Assembly: GCA_015478945.1 (NCBI GenBank)
Contig: JABUQX010126065.1
Coordinates: forward strand, 5,001 to 58,666
Reading direction: 5' to 3'
Length of the DNA: 53,666 nt
Source: Trachelipus rathkii
Lineage: Eukaryota; Arthropoda; Malacostraca; Isopoda; Trachelipodidae
Below are positions 21,901-36,279 of this stretch, piece by piece. A program made the translations under genes and the position numbers. Below the pieces are notes generated by a model. The model worked only from the letters and a program-made list of their open reading frames with translations. It was not told where the DNA came from and did not search any database. Position 1 is the first letter of the stretch. Each line of letters starts with the position of its first letter.

Positions 21901-24840
21901 CTAATAAAAAGAGAGAAAAATAAAGAGATCCGACTTGTAACAGTCATTAGTAGAAGTATCTAAAATAAGGCATGAATTTGGAAAAGAAAGACAGCGCGAA
22001 TGATGATTGTGATGGAGTGATGACGATGCGAAAAATTAAATTCATCCAGAGAAGAAGTACGAAAGAAGCAAGAAAATAAAATTAACGCGGCGAGATATCT
22101 GGACAGATACATTTTCCGATAACAGATGTAAACGAAAGGAAAGGGGACGGATAACAAGGTAACGAGTGAGCTAGCAAATCTGCGATTCACGATAATTATC
22201 TGCATAAGCGAGACCTCTTGAGTATTAGTAAATAACCGGATTCGACAACTTCCCTTTTAAAGGAGATAGATCAGAGAACCTTACTAACTTTCACAACTCT
22301 TAGCAGGCCGCACCTTGAGGAATAGAGTAAACACGACAGACTACGACGCTTTATAAGACTACTTCCGCCTCAATCGAACACGGCCCAATTCAACTCTACG
22401 CACGTCCCGTACTGACTCTCCCTCTATACGAAATGACTGCTGTCTTCCAGTCGTCAATTCCAAGAGCTATTGAGAATAGACAAGAATACACCCGGCCAAC
22501 CATTATGTATGGTGAGAGAATTAATATTCAGACAATGCGACCCAGTTCCATATAACCTTCAACGCCGGTCAAATACATCCTCACACCGGCCACCATTACA
22601 AACGTAGCCGCATCGTCGCCATTCCGGCAAGCCCTCACAGCCGCTTTCTTCTCTTATCGGCGCCACCTTATACAATTTGAACGTAGCACACGAGATTTCC
22701 GCATGAACGAAGCTATCCAACAGCTTCATTAACTGTCAAACTCTCAGCGATAGAGATAATAAAAATTAAAATCTCAAATTGTCATGCTTTTATTCCACAT
22801 TCTTTTTATTAAGTAGCGTATGTACCCATGCGAAGCACTTTAAAATGAGTTATATGAATCTAGTAGTGCATCTCTCGAGACCCAGGGTCACATTATCGAA
22901 AGTTAAGCGATAAACGAAATGAGGAGTGACGTAATGGGCTGTCGTTTGCGCATTCGATCCCCTGCGTTGACTAGCAATCCAGAGATTGCCAAATCACTTC
23001 GCTAAGAGGCCGATGAGATTAGCCTGTGATTACTGAGAACAGTCCGGCTGTCTAGCTCCTGACTCGTTGCTCGGCTCTGCTGCTTAGGATCGATCTGCAG
23101 CTGCTCAGATTTTTTTATTAATTATCAAGTTCCAACTGCATCTATTAGGTGGCTATGATTTGATTTCCATCAAATAAAATAGGTCTCATTTTTTGAAATT
23201 TCTTATGGGAAACAAAGAGAAGCAAACTTGTAATATCAGTATAATAAAAAATATCTAATAAAAAGTTACAAATATATATGAATTCAATATAAATATAATA
23301 TATGGGTCACACTCTCAAAGAAAACCATAAATATATCCCTAATTGTAATAGAGAAATACATTAAGAAAATTTATTAAGTTATCCATGTGATATTATTTAG
23401 TAAGATCTTAACTAATTATATTATATGCATAGTATGGTTATACTATAGGAGGCACAAGGTCTAGCAAAAATATTTATTTTCAATAGATTTTCGCTCTGGG
23501 TAATAATCAGCTAAGCTCATTCACAAAATTTTATCTCAGTAGTTATCTGTGAGAGGACACAAATAAAAAATTGCATATTGTAGATCCATCAAGATGGCAG
23601 TGTAATGTGATTTATTCACCTTCGCTGCATAGTGACTGACCTGTTAGAGTGCGAAGTACAATAATGAGCTCGCTTTGAGACTCTCTTTGTCAATTGTGAG
23701 ACTATTAACGATCATTATGACGCAATCGATATTTTAGACTTTATCAGATTTTATTTATCTCTATTGTATTAATTATATTTATGTTATGATTTATTAATGT
23801 GACTACCTATAGACTTAAAGAGAATCACAATCATACGAAATATCTTTTTTGAATATTCGATCTTTGTCTCGGAATGAGAAAACAGGATATCTATTATTTT
23901 TCAAATATATAACTTAGCACAACAGTCACGAATAGTATTAATATTGCTAAAAATAGCGAATAAACAAAAATCTTTCCAAACCTCGAATCGTTCTTATAGA
24001 GATTCGATGTGTCTATTTCAGATGAGTCTACTTCTGGGAGGTAAAATTTAAGTGTATTTTTGAAACTTTATTTTTTTTTGTAAATCAGTCACCATTTATT
24101 GTTGATTGCCTAGTTTTTCCTATTATCTTCCCCCTTTAATCATTTTATTTCTTCGCGTATGCCCAACCGACGACCGAAGCATAGGTAACTATATCACAGA
24201 TCGGCGCGATGACGCGACGATCATTTAAAAAACTACCCTCCATGATCAGCAGTCACAAATCACGCAGACGGACGTGGTACCAGACCTCATATACCAAAAT
24301 CATGTAATTCATTTCTCTTCTTCGAATCCTTAATAAATCTGTACCTCTTAAGTCAATGCTCGGACTATTACATTTAAATTCTTGAGCTAATTCTGACTCA
24401 CTTCACCACTTCTAAACCAATCATTCCCCATTTAGTTATTCAACATTTACAGTTAATTACACTTTAGTATTAATTGACTGGAAATGGAATCGGATCTCGT
24501 ACAGAGCGATTTAGGATCTTTCCGACATTAGAGTTGTGTGCTCAATGATCATAGGGATAGAACGCCTCTCTATTGCTGAGGTAGCAAAATTTAGCGAGGC
24601 TACATACTCCTAACGTAAGAAAGGTAATGGTTCTCTGTGGTTGCTTCTTATAAAACTTACCCGTCCTGAGAGGTTGATAAAAAATTTGCTATAGGACTGT
24701 CTGACTCAGTATTTATAAGCAACGTTATTCTTTGTTTTCATTTATAATTTTTTTGATATTTTCATTTGTTCTATTAAATGAAATATTTGACATTCCTTTA
24801 CTTTTTTTTTTTTTCGTAATCATACCAAATTAAATTTGTT
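21901..24840. other. Unassigned unique DNA grading from CpG-rich to AT-rich
   Basis: About 2.9 kb. CpG density falls toward expectation by about 22.4-22.7 kb and the sequence becomes AT-rich after 23.1 kb. At 22,926-22,960 TGACGTAATGGG and CATTCGATCCC weakly resemble Pol III A and B boxes but are too close together for a tRNA. No coding domain recognised. Confidence 0.4.
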
Positions 24841-27800
24841 GTGTGTTTTTATTTTTTCATTTTTACTTCTTTTCCTATTTTTGCATCTTATGATCGCATT
24901 GTCGACTTGTCTGAGTTTATTGTGTTCCTTTTTATTTTGATTCGTTCCTTTCTTTTAGATTCTAACGACTGTCAAGTTATACAGATAGATCAACTTCAGT
25001 GGTACTTTGGGTATCTTTCAAACTTTAAGTATGCCCAATTACAAAACCTCATATTTACATTTAGGATTGTTACTTCATTTATACGAAGACTTATCTATTG
25101 CTTAGAAGGGTTTCCTTAGATTACCCTTTTTTTAAGAATCTATATGTTACAATCGGCTTATTAAAGCACAAAACTATGTTTTCTTTAGAGAATTGAGGTC
25201 CAAAAACTCTCCTCTCTCATTCAGGTACACACTAACACTTATGACCAACTTTACTAATGTTAAAATATATTCTAACGCATTGACATCGCAAAAAGGTGCT
25301 GCGCAATCAATTCATATTCTCAGCTAACACAATCAGAACAAATATTGCCTAAATCTCAAGGTTAATTCTCCCTAATTCTGACATTGTTTCTCTCAGCTGC
25401 TGCTTCGAAATATTCAAAAGCCCCTAAACGTAAGTTTTATTGTAACACTGTTATAGGTCACTGGGTGACGTCTCTTTAGATGGCTACTCACCTAATCAGC
25501 CGTAAGAAGTATCAGGAATGTATAAGATGATCGGCCCTCATATTGCATAATTATTATGTAGCTCAAAGATTCCCTACTGTGCGTGGTAGAAGATAGAGCA
25601 TATAAAAGGTTGCCAGATCTGCAGAATTGTTCATATGTGCAATCATTGTCTTATCCTTAAGATTTAGAATAGCCGAGTAAGACGGGGTTTTAGTCATTCT
25701 CCAAGTCGTTGAAGCAAGAAATAATGTACTGATCATGTTGCATCAATGTCTGTGCAGAATCACGCTCCAGGCTCGGCTCCGCTGGCCAAAATCATAGCAC
25801 ATTACAAGAACCTGATGTCAATGCGCAAGTACTTGTCGACATGTCTGATCAAGAGACGAAGGAACTGTATTGCAATTAGGGATAGTCAAATGTTAATCAG
25901 CATCTTGTCATAGATTCGATCCAATATATTCATAAGCAGAGTGTGCTTAATTATTACAATAGAATCTCACAAATAATGATTTGCAACCTATCATAGATTT
26001 TTCCTGGTGAGCCCTCGCCGCAAAATGGCAAAAACAGGCTGAAAAGGGTAGAATGTACTTAGGTGCCATCCACTCGCATTTGAAAGAATGAAGATGCTTT
26101 TTGAAACAAAAGGTATTGTTTTGCTTTAAGAGCATGCCGTTAAAATTTATTTTTTGCCAATCTTGCACCACCCTTTATTAGATATGTCAACCATGATAGT
26201 AAAGTTAGACTCAAGGCTCACAAATAAAGGGCGATAATTTGTCTTACTCTTTTCCATAATAAATTCATTTTATATTCTACCGGCTATCTTCAAGGATTAC
26301 AGCAGTCGATCCGCACGTGCAGATAGTTTATAGTTAGTTTTGTGTACACCTAATTTAAGCGTTGACTATTCGGCTAAGTACAAACTATGTTCTTGTATAA
26401 TCTTCCAAGATTTTTAGTAAGGGGACAATAATTTGTTTAGATGTCTAGATATGTTACAGTTTATTATAATATACCGTTCTAAAGAACAATTATCATTTAA
26501 ATATATCAAAAACCCGCAATTGTCAAATGTGAACTTCGTACGAAAGATCGAACCAATTTGTGTACGGTAAGAGTACTATCTTATGCTGTCCTCAAGCTCA
26601 CATGTTAGAATAACGACGTATCATTTATGACAGCTTTACTCGTGTCTGTTATGAGATTTCGAGCGTGAGAATTAGTGATTTTGCTGTCGCCCTGATGCGA
26701 GAGCGTCTCCAAGAGTGTTTGAAAGCCTTCGTTAAGTTTTTACCACTCGAGTTAAAAATAAACAATGATTGTTATGGAATCATTTCGGGTAACAAAATAC
26801 AAAAAATTTAGGGGAGAAGTAAAAGCTTTCAGTCTGATTTGAAATGGTAGAGGGAGAATGAGCGTGTGTTTTAAAGGTCAGATGCCTTTGGGCTGAGATG
26901 TGTAGATGTTATTGGCGGGTGCACGCCTAACGGCGCTCTGGCGTAAGTGAGTAAGTTAGTTGAGTCAAGAGGTCCTTAAGTGACACGCGATAAGAAGGTT
27001 TCTCTTTCTCAGTATGGATCCGTTTACTAACTGATCCGAACACCTAAGAGTATATTTGAATCTATTTGATAAACAATAAAATCACAATTCTTGTATAATC
27101 AGACGATTTTCAAGTCAACCCTCCCCTGCAAATTTCTGTGTTTTCTCTATAGATTCGCCTCTCTTGTCAATTATTGAAGAATGGATTCTTATATTACTCA
27201 TGAACTTTAGTTAGTTAAAATTAATAATTTAATGAACCATAGGTTCGATTCATCATTTAACAAATAAGGGTGTTAACGTTCGTGAATATAGTCTTATTTC
27301 TAAATCGAATATTTTATCTTCACATGTAAAGACAATTCTAATAAAAGCCTTAGGATATCATTTCTCCTCAGAAAGAAAACAAATATCTCTAATTGGCATA
27401 GGAAAATATGGTTGATTTCAAAATGAATCAAAAACTCAATATTATTTCATAACACAGATTGTAATAGAGGTAATAACAATCTTGTAATAAAATTGTTATA
27501 AAAAAAAGTATCTAATAGTTCAAGTCATTCAGATTCAAGCTTCTGCTTTAAAGTTGGTGAATTCGTTGGTTATGTTTATAAACGACAATTCTCAAATCCG
27601 CATTTCGGAAGCAGTTTCGAACTCTCACGAGGTAGTTAAATTTAAATAAATAAAAATGATTTCCAATTTTGTGCTGTAGGTTCTTTCCTTCAAGATTTTC
27701 TGAACCTTTTATAACGTAAAGATTATGTAACATAAAGATAACTGTCCTTTACGTCAAACACCTAACCAATGGCGTGAAGCTATTTAGCAGAAAACTTATT

Positions 27801-30800
27801 AACACATGAGATTTTACAAATTGAGAACAACAGAATGTTCTAAGATTTTCTATTATATTAAAAGGCAGCGCAACAAAAAAGAGGTGGTAAGTAATTAAAT
27901 AAACGATAATTCCTAAGCTGTTTTGACGAATTCCATACTGGAAAAATTTCAAGCTCGTGAAATTTAACTGCTATTCACACGGGTTCCGAATAAGTAGTCT
28001 ATCAGATATACGCGCAATTTAACATTCCTCAAATTTCAAGTAGTATAGCGAGTGGGGTTAATGATGCATCCTGATAGAATACATCGATTACCTCTGGATT
28101 CCCCCACATAGTCCCCATACTTGTGTTCTCCGACGTAATAGTACTCGTCCTCGTATTGTTTTGGATTGATAGAACTCACACATATATATTTGTTCCTATT
28201 TCAATTTCTATTACCGTAGATATATTGATGACACATTGTAGTTATACTAGAGCCATATCCGAAACGCTATTACTTCCCCTCTTTAATATAAATGGCTACT
28301 ACATGATAGAAGTATGCCTAGAAGTCGTCCTTATCCAGTAAGTCGCTTTTCTCGACTCGAATAGAAGAGCATCTATCCAACTCCTTTTTGTACTGCTTGC
28401 TTATAGAGAAATGACGCACTTGCGCCAAATAAGTGTTTATTTTTGTTAATCTTATGGAAGTGCTTTGTCACATTTATGTATACGAGGTATTGATTTCTAC
28501 AGGTCTTCTAGGAGAAATATAGTTTAATATATATTTGGAAGAAATTTGAATAATTTATTCGTGAATAAAACAAATTCACAATTGATGAGCAGTTCTTTAA
28601 TCTTTTTGTGTCCATAAGTAACGTTAAAAGGGCAAAAATACTGAACGCTAAAGGCTAGAATAGCAAACTTTTTTTATTCACTCGACTTTCCTTCAAAGGT
28701 AAAGTGATTTAAATGTCTAGCTACAGTCCATAAGGATTTATCTGCAAGTCCAACCAGTCTTAAAAGCTCTTTGAAAACTTTCCTATCCCCTCTCATTGTA
28801 TCTAGCCAAAAAAGATTAAATCCCTAAAATTAGGGTCTAATTTAGGCCTGAGATGTAGTTATTGGCAGAACATCGATTTTACATTGAAAAAGGTCAGTTT
28901 TGAAATAATTATAGCTTTTTTTTTGATGGCTTTTTCATTAGGTTTCACATGTTTTACACTTTTTTTTCGGAAATTTAGTCCCCAGGCTTTAAATGTTTCA
29001 CGGTGTTTCATCTGGCACATTCCAATTACGTCCCTTATTTAGGTTAAGCAATGTCCCGTTTGTGTTCATGTCGCATTGAAGCACACAAAAGACATGGATC
29101 GACACTTCAAACATAAATGCTTTATTCGAGAGTTGAATTACGAGAGTAATTATAAATAAGGTGATTGAGGCGATCGAGATCATGATAAACAGAGCATTTT
29201 TATTATTCAATATGAAAGCAAGATGATGGGTGTTCCAGGTTTTCAGCGCTTGATGTGCTTGCAATTTGGAATAAGAGATTCGGAAGTCGAAATGATGGAT
29301 AACTTGTAATTGTGTTTTAACGTGATGGATTGTCAATCAGTACTATTAGATACATGCTTATTGCGGGCGATATACAAATGAATATACTTATTAAGGAGAA
29401 AGAGGAGCAGAAGGAATCTTTCTCAAAATTATATTATAATTAGAAATAACACCATATAATTGTGAATTTTATTCTCTTAATGTTTTTATAATTTTATTTG
29501 CATTCAGCCCATCTTGTTGAATAAAAATTATAAATATCTTACGTGTTTACGTTCATGAATAAAAACCTTCTTTGTCTATAATTTTTTTTATATCTATTAG
29601 AATATGTACACAACGATTTATAAATATGCAGAAGGTTGAGGTTCTTATTAAAAGGTGAATGATAATATTTTATCACTACCGACGTTTGATATACTATTGA
29701 TGTGAAAATGAAAAGAATGTCAGTTTAGCTGTGCAGAACTAATAATTGACACCTTCTGTTGCACCTTCGCCTCTAATATCCTCTCTCTACTATACTGTGC
29801 TTTGTGAATTAGCAACGACAGGTCTCTTAGATGGTGCCAGTTTCTTATCTCAGATTGAGTCAAGACTTCATCCATTCTTGGACTTCCAGTTTATTGAAGT
29901 CACCTGGAGACAAGAGAAATGTCCTGGAGCCGACTTGGTAACCGTATTATTTCCAAAATTCATGAAAAAAATAGTAACATAGTGCGCATTTTGTTTTCAC
30001 CGACTGCTGCTAGTGATGTTATAAAAGATATTTATATTATTTTAAAGGGGTGCTGAAGGACATGACAGTCATTGTGAAATGATCGGTTACTCTTCTTCGA
30101 TGTTTATTTTAATAAACTTATTAGGCTTGATATTTTAAAAATTCTTAGGTTGTGCTCTATTAGTTTCTGGTCTATCTAGGACATATCAGAACAGAGAAAA
30201 GAATAAAAAAAGGTTATATCAATATATCTAATATGGTCAATCATATTGTTTTTCAATAATCGGATGAAATCGTCCAAAATTGTATATATGTTAAGTCAGG
30301 AAATTACATATTCCTAAAATGGATAACACGGTTATTTTTCCATTTTATTTAAATTTATCTATAAACCACTTACTGCTGCCATTTTATGTAGAATTTCTAA
30401 TAACTTTGGATAAAAAAACAATTATGTGAATCGCAAACACATTTCAGACGAATGCACGGTGGATCTCTAGGACACGGTGAGCATTAATAAAAGTAATATT
30501 TATAGGGTTTTTCAAAGACTGCTTTACAACGTTAGATTCTCAGAATCTTGTAATCTCCTAATTGATTTGTATGCGGCGTGGTCAATTTATCCGGTGCAAA
30601 TACGCTTTGGATTACAAGCTCTCTCAGATACGGAAACTGGTTTGAATGACACTCAATCTTGTTTAAATAGATTTGTTATGATTTATGCTATGTGAATGGT
30701 ATATTCTTTCTTCGAATTACAACTGATAGTAAAATTTGATATGAAAAGATTAACGCTCGCTTCTTACACATTTCAACGGAAGCTTGATCAAATTATTGCC

Positions 30801-31070
30801 CAAATTTTTTTGTTATAATAGAAATTTATTTCAAAAGAGTTTTATTATTTTTTTTACCAATTTTTATTGTTTAGTTTGCTCTTACGCAAGTGTATTCTGG
30901 CAGATAGTGATAGTTGATAAAAAAGACCTATAAGTATTGTGTAAGAAAATGATGTTTAGTTAAAAGTAGCTAATGAAGGAGTTTTAGCTTTGTGTTCGGT
31001 GTTAGATGATGGTGTGTAGCGTGAGATGTTGAGTAGGACAACTACATTTGTCGCTCACAAATGTTTGTAC
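24841..31070. other. Long unassigned AT-rich unique DNA
   Basis: About 6.2 kb with only small scattered ORFs. The largest are 24,841-25,119 plus (92 codons, hydrophobic, no ATG), 29,336-28,998 minus (112 codons with a hydrophobic segment ALFIMISIASITLFIITLVI) and 29,746-29,982 plus (78 codons). None has neighbours, splice signals or motifs that support coding. It may be intergenic or intronic. Confidence 0.4.
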
Positions 31071-31185
31071 AAGTAAATTTCTGTGTGTGTAAGTAAATCT
31101 GGTGTTGTGAGTGTAAGACTATAGAGTCTTTGTGAGTGTTAAGTAGCTAAATCTGTGTCGTTGTAAGTAAATCTGTGTGTGAGTT
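31071..31185. repeat. Short TG-rich minisatellite, four imperfect units of about 20-25 bases
   Basis: Units begin at 31,071, 31,091, 31,141 and 31,165 and share AAGTAAATCTGTGTGTGT with substitutions and indels. Just upstream lies a perfect 8-base hairpin, ACATTTGT at 31,044 and ACAAATGT at 31,057, with a 5-base loop. TG-rich sequence continues loosely to about 31,870. Confidence 0.75.
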
Positions 31186-31902
31186 TGACCTAAGGGTGTA
31201 GTCAATGCTGACAGTGTGTCCTAATGGGACGAACCCTTAGTATAAAACTGTTTTTAAATTTTAACATACATTTAAAATTTTAAGTAAAGCATAAAGGTAC
31301 TTTGATAGGTATTGTGATTTTATTATGGGGCATATAAGTATCCTAGGGAATAATATCTAGTTCGAAAATTTTGTGAGATGGGATGATTTCAGTGTATAGG
31401 TTGTATATGTGTTGTGATCGATAAGTCTGAGGCCTAGTGTGTGCTGTATGGACTTGTGTGTCATGTGGTAAATTGAGCAAAGGAAAAAGAACACCTGCAT
31501 TTATCAAATACATTATTTTAAAAATAATATTACAATCAAAACTAGTTAAGGTGAAATAAAGTGTAAAAACTGGGGCTGAGTTAAAATGTAACGTTGCAAG
31601 AGAGTTCGTACTATCACGAGGTGATAATATATTGTAAATTATAGTTATGCAAATTTAATTCGGGAGAAAAATTCAGTTGGTTAAATGAGATTGATTGTTA
31701 GTGGAGCAAGGATTTCGCCCAACTGTGCTAAACTCAGTGCGCGTGTAGAAGTGCATGAAACGGGTTACTCAGAGTACGCGCGATGTGAGGGATTGAATGA
31801 AATGGGGTATGTGATAGATGTGTAGTGTGTGCGTGTTTTCGGGATTGGTTTGGTGTGTGTATCGGTGTGTTTGTTCTAAAATAAGGGCATCAATTCATTC
31901 AG

Positions 31903-32022
31903 AAGCAAATTAAATGGGACGGAAGCGGGTGGGGACAAATGGAACCACGACTTAAACAGGAATTAGAAGAACTAAGTCTGTATCTACGTCAAGCTTACGT
32001 AAATAAGAAAGGTGATGATTGG
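31903..32022 (+). CDS. Candidate internal coding exon, 40 codons
   Basis: Between an AG at 31,901-31,902 (TTCATTCAG) and a GT at 32,023-32,024 (TGG then GTATGATTTTTC) lies a frame of exactly 40 codons, phase 0 at both ends. It reads KQIKWDGSGWGQMEPR then LKQELEELSLYLRQAYVNKK and GDDW. The middle is a charged amphipathic helix. The upstream sequence is TG-rich and only moderately pyrimidine-rich, so the acceptor is of average quality. If unspliced, the frame stops at TGA 32,026. I do not recognise the protein. A 29-codon ORF from ATG 31,939 is the alternative reading. Confidence 0.3.
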
Positions 32023-32024
32023 GT

Positions 32025-34650
32025 ATGATTTTTCTTTCCTTTTAGTTTATCACTTTGGTAATAAAAATTTTCACTTATTAATATAAAATAACTAAAAGGT
32101 ACGAGAAAACTATAGCAAACTTATAGGTCTTATCAAGAGATAACTCTACATATGCAAAGAGAGTGCCAAAAAATATAATAAATATATAATCGATAGACAA
32201 CTATCTCACGTCCATTCTCTCATCCTGACACAAGAAAATGTCCTACTCATGAAGCATCTTAAGATCTTTACTGCTTAGATAATCTTAATTCGAAAATTGC
32301 ACACAGAAAATTTGGAAAATGAAATCAAAAAATTTGTCAATTCGATCAACGTGAATAAAGCTTTAAGAACGAAACATAGAGATTGGTTGTAGAGTATATA
32401 TTTTAGCTATTAAACCTATTGGTCTGCCGAAGAAACTGCGAAGCTTGGCAAGGTCCGTATGATGAGTTAATTGGGATTTGTGGCCAATCGATTTATATTG
32501 CCAATGTCCTCCAATCTGTCGCCGAATGCTGTAGCACAGTGATAATTTTAAGTTGTGGCCAAGAGCAATCCATTAAAATGACAATCCTCCTTAATCGATA
32601 AATCCTTCTTCTCCAACACACATTCAAAAGAGGTTCATTTTAAAAAATGATAGAATGATGTAATGGAACACATAGATTCGGTGTGATGAATCAGAAAATG
32701 AAAGTTGAAAATGTCATTTTCCCCAATCGGTACACACGAAATTTCATAAAGTTCCTAATTCACAGTTCCTTACCGAATAATGATCAAAATATTCAAATTC
32801 GTCATTTAAGTGATCCATAAAAAGGAATCCCATTCCAAAATCTTCAAATTCCATAATTACAAAATAGTCCAATGTCAAACTTTAACTTGATAGTATTCCA
32901 ATCTCCGTTTCAGGTTTTCGTGAATTTCCTAATGAAAGTTCAAATAATTGTAAGTAAATAGATCGAGATAAAGACTCTGATCGATTCTTCGATAATCTCC
33001 GAGAATTCCGATAGTAGTTTCACGCAATCCCACATCACATTTCGAGGTCCGAGGACTCAGATGCCTAATTCTTCGTTTCGAGTAAAAAACTATATGCCGA
33101 TCATAGTAACGGCTCTAATGATGACTCCGTTCAATCTTCCTTCTTTGTTCTCACGACGAATAATTTATCTTTTTTCAGAGTAAGTTTTTTTCTTTGTCAA
33201 GGGTCATTGTGTTCTTGTTCCGATATTCTTTTCCTAACTTGGTTATATTTAAGTACATGGTTGGATGGAATGTAAAGAAGTGTTTATAGTATGTTTATAC
33301 TATTTCATTTTTTTAATCTATTTTATCATAAGAACCCTTGACCATCCTGTACATAAATCTAAAAATGGAAAAGATTTTGTCTGGAAGAGATTGAGAAAAT
33401 ATTTTTGCTGATAGTTATTATTTATTAATTCGTATTTTGTAAATACTCATTGTTTATTCATTATTTATCATTTTGTTTTTTTTTACTGTATACTCATTTG
33501 TATTCAAACGATAGTAGTTTTTTTTTTTTTTAAGATTGTCAAAGCATCTTCCTATCAGCTTTAGTGGGTCTGGGAAATATACTTCTCCTAGTTGGTGGTA
33601 GGAAATAAAAACACAAATTAAAATAAAAATAAGTATTCGTTGTTTACATTTCAGTAGAGTCCTGCAACGAGAAATGTATAAGTACGCAGACGCATATGAA
33701 TAGTGAGTAGTCTTAGAGAGCTGGTTGAAGGAGTCAGGCGCGTTGATCGCTGACTGAGGAGTGTGGAGTCTATTCTTTATATCTAGCCGTTGTAGCTAAG
33801 TTCACAAACTGTTTTATATTTTGGATGATGTGAAGTGGAAGTTTATTATTTACATTCTAACTTGAGGTTTTAGAAGATTTCTTTAAATCTAATTCTATAT
33901 TTCGTCTACAAGTGAGATTTTATGTTTTAAATAATTGAATTGATAATATTCGTCTTAACGCAAGAAAGCGTAATAATTCTAATTTATTCGATTATACTGT
34001 TTATTTGTGTATTACAAGGATTTTCGTGGAGCTACAGAACTAATATTTTTTCTTTAACTCTGAACATATTTTATAATAAAATACGTTTCATAATATTTGC
34101 TGTTCAATACTTATTTTATTCTGACTATAATCAATCCATACAGGTAAAGTGTGTATTGAATCCATTTTTGACTCCCTCCTCAACGCTCTCATTTTGTTAA
34201 TATATTTCTCAACAACGTTTGTAATTTGTTCTACAAGTATTCATTTTGATTTATATATTACATTGAATATTCTCTGTATAAAATACTTATATTAAGGATA
34301 ACGATATTCAAACGCAATTGAATTATTTTTATTTAATGAGGAAAATATAGAAAACTTATTTTGAGCTGTTACAAATATATTGAAAGAATAGATATATTTA
34401 CACTTTTGAATGAAATTAATTTTATTAGTAATAAAAAAAAAATTAAATCAACATTTGGTGCGAAATCCTCTTCTTCCATTTCTTCATTTGATGCCCCTAA
34501 TGATTTCATCTTGGGACTCCTGTAAGAGCAAATTCCCAACATCACCTGTATCCTCATTTAAACAACCTGCAATCTTCATTAAAGGGTCAATTATTAAACA
34601 TTACTCCACCTTTAGATTGAGTACATTCTGTCTACAGAATAAACAGTGTG
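32025..34650. other. Unassigned AT-rich unique DNA
   Basis: About 2.6 kb. The small ORFs at 32,419-32,601 (60 codons, cysteine-rich, no ATG) and 33,940-34,200 have no supporting context. T homopolymers occur near 33,475 and 33,520. Confidence 0.4.
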
Positions 34651-34766
34651 ATATATAGTAGTATATATATATACTTAAAATATATATTAATATATAATAT
34701 ATTAAATATAATATAATATATATATATATAAATATATAATATAATATATTATATTATATATAGTAG

Positions 34767-34809
<43 letters not shown>

Positions 34810-34962
34810 GTAATATATATATTATAATATATAAATATGATATACCTTATATATGTATATATATTATATATGTATATATATATATATAATATAAAATTAT
34901 ATATAATATATAGATATATATCATAAATATAATATATATATATATCTATATATATATATGAT
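34651..34962. repeat. Degenerate (TA)n array
   Basis: First of the run of TA arrays that alternates with transposon relics up to 42.8 kb. Confidence 0.95.
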
Positions 34963-35049
34963 CGGATTCAAGGAAACTATATTTTTAACAAAAAATAACC
35001 AGCTCCGATAAATTTAACAAATATTTTCCTATTCTGAGAATACTATACT

Positions 35050-35162
35050 GTATAATATAATATATATATAATATATATTATTATTATAATAATATATTAT
35101 ATATAATATATAAATATATATATATATATTAAATATATATAATAATATAATTATTATAAGTA
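35050..35162. repeat. Short degenerate (TA)n array
   Basis: About 110 bases of TA and TAA steps. It lies at the 3' side of the minus-strand LINE fragment that follows. Confidence 0.9.
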
Positions 35163-35189
35163 CCGATATTAAATAATTTGACAAAAAAA

Positions 35190-35548
35190 TAAATTCCGAT
35201 AAAAGCCAATCAAAATGCCTACAACTCATTTAGTTTCTCCAACCATTCCTTTAACAACCATTTCCTGCCATCCCACTTCTAATTCTCTAATAACCCCATC
35301 CATATACAAATGATAACCAAGGAGACAAACACAACCCTGTCTTACTACCGCTATTTAATCTAAACAATCACCATTGACTCAGACCAATTTATCTTCAACT
35401 ACGCTTCACTATCGTCTACATACTTATTTTAATTCCATTCAGAAGCCTAACCAACACTATACACCATATAATATCACTAACACCTGCAAACCTTCCCTAT
35501 CTAACTCTATATGACTGCAGTGCAAATCCATAAAACTCTAATACAATT
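35190..35548 (-). pseudogene. LINE reverse-transcriptase fragment, copy B
   Basis: The minus strand encodes VVRQGCV (35,345-35,331 region) and YMDGVIRELE (35,306 downward), the block in which arthropod non-LTR RTs carry GVRQGC-x-SPWLFN-x-YMDG. Flanking codons read GFRMELK upstream. Frames shift several times. At the nucleotide level it matches 37,400-37,680 of the larger copy A nearby across most of its length, so the two are members of one family rather than parts of one insertion. TA arrays bound it on both sides. Confidence 0.65.
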
Positions 35549-36010
35549 ATATATATATACCGTATATATATATAATATATATATTATATAAATATATTAT
35601 ATAATATTATAATAATATTATATATATATATATAATATATATTAAATATGAATTATATATAATATACTAAGCTTATATTATATATTTAAATTATTATCAT
35701 ATATATATATATATATATATATAATTATATATATATAATTATTTATATATATACTATATATAGTATATATAATTCGGTAATATATATTATATATATAGAG
35801 TTATATATATATAATCTATATATATATATTATATATCATATATATATATATAGTAGATATATATTATATAATACATATAATATATTTATATATATATTAA
35901 TATATATCTATTATATATATAAATTAATATATATATATATATAATATATATATATATAATATAATAATATATATATAATAAATATATAGTATATGATTAT
36001 TATATAAAGA
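35549..36010. repeat. Degenerate (TA)n array
   Basis: About 460 bases separating LINE copy B from a 150-base unique stretch. It starts directly at the 5' truncation of copy B. Confidence 0.95.
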
Positions 36011-36164
36011 ATTTTAATATTATCCAAAATTTCTTAATATTTGTTCAACTTAAGTCGGCAAAATGCTGTATGAGTGAAATGACGAATTGAATAAATAAAA
36101 TATGCCCGATTGCTTATGGACGGAGACGATGATCGATTAATCGTCCCATCTAGCTAAATACTAT

Positions 36165-36221
36165 AATATAAGATTATGATAATATATAATATATTATATA
36201 TTATATATTATATATATATAT

Positions 36222-36261
<40 letters not shown>

Positions 36262-36272
36262 TATAATATATA
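36165..36272. repeat. (TA)n array at the 3' end of LINE copy A
   Basis: TATA and TAATA steps ending against TATTCTTTTTCTTTC. Because copy A is on the minus strand, this array sits where a LINE 3' tail would be and may have grown from that tail. Confidence 0.92.
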
Positions 36273-36279
36273 TTCTTTT

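Noticed and set aside
22578..22640. Minus-strand cysteine cluster CEGLPEWRRCGYVCNGGRC resembling an EGF fragment
   Set aside because: Only four cysteines with non-EGF spacing, short frame, stops close by, and no neighbouring domain.
22926..22962. Possible tRNA or SINE promoter (A-box-like and B-box-like strings)
   Set aside because: The two strings start only about 23 bases apart, too close for a tRNA, and no cloverleaf can be folded. A T7 run near 23,110 alone is not enough.
28998..29336. 112-codon minus-strand ORF with a hydrophobic helix
   Set aside because: AT-rich context, no splice signals or homologue recognised, and the helix is of the kind AT-rich frames give by chance.
30950..31900. 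Possible CRISPR-like or regulatory array in the TG-rich region
   Set aside because: The units are imperfect, differ in length and have no unique spacers; it is a minisatellite.
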